From Tatlockia sp. (GTDB lineage Bacteria; Cyanobacteriota; Cyanobacteriia; Cyanobacteriales; Chroococcidiopsidaceae): a stretch of DNA of 6,588 bases. Below the pieces are notes generated by a model. The model was not told the DNA's origin. It did not search any database and saw nothing but the letters and a program-made list of their open reading frames with translations. The stretch is taken from positions 1 to 6,588 of the forward strand of contig JACCVJ010000057.1 of NCBI GenBank assembly GCA_013698215.1, written 5' to 3'. Positions within the stretch are counted from its first letter, which is position 1; each line of letters begins with the position of its first letter. A program made the position numbers and the translations under genes. Positions 5,328-6,588 of the stretch are shown piece by piece.

Positions 5328-6569
5328 GTGAAACAAATCCACGTAGTCGGGATTGGTTTAGATGGCGCTGTGGGGCTAACAGACGCAGTAAGGGAGATAG
5401 TTAGTACAGCCACATTATTAATAGGTAGCGATCGCCATTTAAGTTATTTTCCCACCCATCCCGCCAAGCGCCTAACGTTGGGAGATTTTACCCAAGCAAT
5501 TAATCTAATTCTTACCTCTGTAGATGAATGTATCGTAATTTTAGTTTCGGGAGATCCTTTATTTTTTGGTTTAGGGCGACTGCTGCTATTAAAATTACCC
5601 TCAGAAAATCTGACTTTTCACCCGCATTTATGCGCCGTACAGTTAGCTTTTAACTCTATTAAAGTCCCCTGGCAAGATGCCTGTTTTGTAAGCGTTCATG
5701 GGCGTTCTAGCGACCAACTGATTCAAGTTTTGCAGCAAGGTAAAGAAAAAATTGCCATTTTAACAGATGGGATTAATACTCCAAAGGCGATCGCGCAATT
5801 GTATTTAGCTTTAGATTTACCTACTAATTACAAATTCTGGGTATGCGAAAATTTAGGCGGCGACAAAGAGCAAGTTAGTTGCTTTTGGGCTTCAGAATTA
5901 ATTGAGCGAACTTTTGCACCTTTAAATGTCGTTGTTTTACTTCGCCAGGAAACAAGGGATTTAGACATTACACAATTACCGCACTTTGGCATCAGCGATC
6001 GCCATTATTTAGGTTTTAGCGATCGCCCTGGCTTAATGACGAAGCGCGAAATCCGGGTTTTGGTATTGGGAGAGCTTGCTTTACAATCTCAACAAGTAGT
6101 TTGGGATATTGGCGCGGGTACGGGTTCAGTTTCTATCGAAATTGCGCGTTTATGCCCTAATTGCCAAGTGTACGCGATTGAAAAAACTGCCGTTGGTTAC
6201 GGATTAATTACTGAAAATTGCCGCCGTTTTCAAGTAGATAATGTTGAGGCTATTCTTGGCGCAGCGCCGGATAGTTTAATCAATTTACCCAATCCCGATC
6301 GCGTTTTTATTGGTGGTAGTGGCGGAAATTTGGCGCAAATATTAAACCAGTGCGATCGCATCTCTCCCCAAGGAGTAATAGTTTTAGCCCTAGCTACAGT
6401 GGAACATTTAACGATGGCTTTATCTTGGTTAAGCGATCGCCAGTGGAATTACGGGCTATTACAAGTACAATTGTCTCGATCTGTACCTGTCGCCCACTTA
6501 ACGCGCTTTTCTCCCTTAAATCCCATCACAATTATTACTGCAACCCCAGCCACAAAACCGCCCCAATAG
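5328..6569 (+). CDS. cbiET: Precorrin-6Y C5,15-methyltransferase (decarboxylating), CbiE-CbiT fusion
   Basis: This is a 413-residue two-domain enzyme. Residues 1 to about 205 are the CbiE tetrapyrrole methyltransferase domain: IHVVGIGLDG at 4-13, LIGSDRHL at 31-38 and the SAM-loop motif VSGDPLFFGLG at 73-83. Residues about 230-405 are CbiT: GLMTKREIRVLVLGEL at 235-250, the Rossmann SAM motif DIGAGTGSVSIE at 260-271, acidic Glu285 after the second strand, and RVFIGGSGG at 325-333. Together they methylate C5 and C15 of precorrin-6Y and decarboxylate the C12 acetate, yielding precorrin-8, the substrate of the neighbouring CobH. The fusion corresponds to CobL of the aerobic pathway. The GTG start is supported by AGGAG at 5313-5317, 10 nt upstream, the best ribosome site in the window. 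Seven HIP1 octamers lie in this gene. The last residues (ATPATKPPQ) are outside the conserved domain and overlap a possible minus-strand gene. Confidence 0.93.
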   Translation: MKQIHVVGIGLDGAVGLTDAVREIVSTATLLIGSDRHLSYFPTHPAKRLTLGDFTQAINLILTSVDECIVILVSGDPLFFGLGRLLLLKLPSENLTFHPHLCAVQLAFNSIKVPWQDACFVSVHGRSSDQLIQVLQQGKEKIAILTDGINTPKAIAQLYLALDLPTNYKFWVCENLGGDKEQVSCFWASELIERTFAPLNVVVLLRQETRDLDITQLPHFGISDRHYLGFSDRPGLMTKREIRVLVLGELALQSQQVVWDIGAGTGSVSIEIARLCPNCQVYAIEKTAVGYGLITENCRRFQVDNVEAILGAAPDSLINLPNPDRVFIGGSGGNLAQILNQCDRISPQGVIVLALATVEHLTMALSWLSDRQWNYGLLQVQLSRSVPVAHLTRFSPLNPITIITATPATKPPQ

Positions 6570-6588
6570 CTAGTAAAAAACTAATCCC
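6535..6588 (-). CDS. Possible C-terminal end of a convergent membrane protein (partial)
   Basis: On the minus strand from the window edge, one frame reads GISFLLAIGAVLWLGLQ and then TAA at 6537-6535. Seventeen hydrophobic residues without a break, ending in a clean stop, look like the last transmembrane helix of a membrane protein whose body lies to the right. It would overlap the 3' end of cbiET by 35 bp, tail to tail. The stretch is too short to identify a family and could be chance. Confidence 0.3.
   Translation of the reverse strand, partial: GISFLLAIGAVLWLGLQ

Noticed and set aside
6570..6588. Terminator after cbiET (TAGT-AAAAA-ACTA)
   Set aside because: The stem is four A/T-rich pairs with no T-run; it is too weak to call, and the same bases may code on the other strand.

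Overview
The window looks like cyanobacterial chromosome. It carries eleven copies of the HIP1 octamer GCGATCGC, a DUF4168 exported protein, a fused CbiE-CbiT enzyme, and a TnpB of the type common in cyanobacteria. I cannot name a genus from sequence alone. I see no rRNA, tRNA, CRISPR array or prophage.

Left part, minus strand (1-1272): a short exported DUF4168 protein is followed 8 bp later by ureE, whose end overlaps the start of ureF by 8 bp; ureF runs off the left edge. This looks like one transcription unit (DUF4168-ureE-ureF) serving nickel loading of urease. Upstream and also on the minus strand is holA (1387-2367), the clamp-loader delta subunit.

Middle and right, plus strand: divergent from holA is a 2H-phosphoesterase-like protein with two H-x-T motifs (2449-3228, TTG start). 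Then come cobH (precorrin-8X methylmutase) and cbiET (precorrin-6Y methyltransferase/decarboxylase fusion), consecutive enzymes of corrin-ring synthesis (CbiET makes precorrin-8X, CobH rearranges it to hydrogenobyrinate or the cobalt equivalent). At the right edge a hydrophobic 17-residue reading frame on the minus strand may be the tail of a convergent membrane protein.

Between the 2H gene and cobH sits a compact IS200/IS605-type element (inferred 3230-4664) carrying an apparently intact tnpB and no tnpA. Both ends carry a stem-loop with the same architecture (bulged T in each arm). The tetranucleotides just 5' of these stems (TAAG left, GAAG right) match, by the IS608 guide/cleavage rule, TAAC at 3226-3229 and TCAC at 4661-4664. 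This gives base-level boundaries. The left cleavage site contains the stop codon of the 2H gene, and the right boundary lies 7 bp before the cobH start, so excision would restore a 2H-cobH pair only 8 bp apart. A TnpB guide (omega) RNA read from the element's right end would carry the first codons of cobH as its guide.
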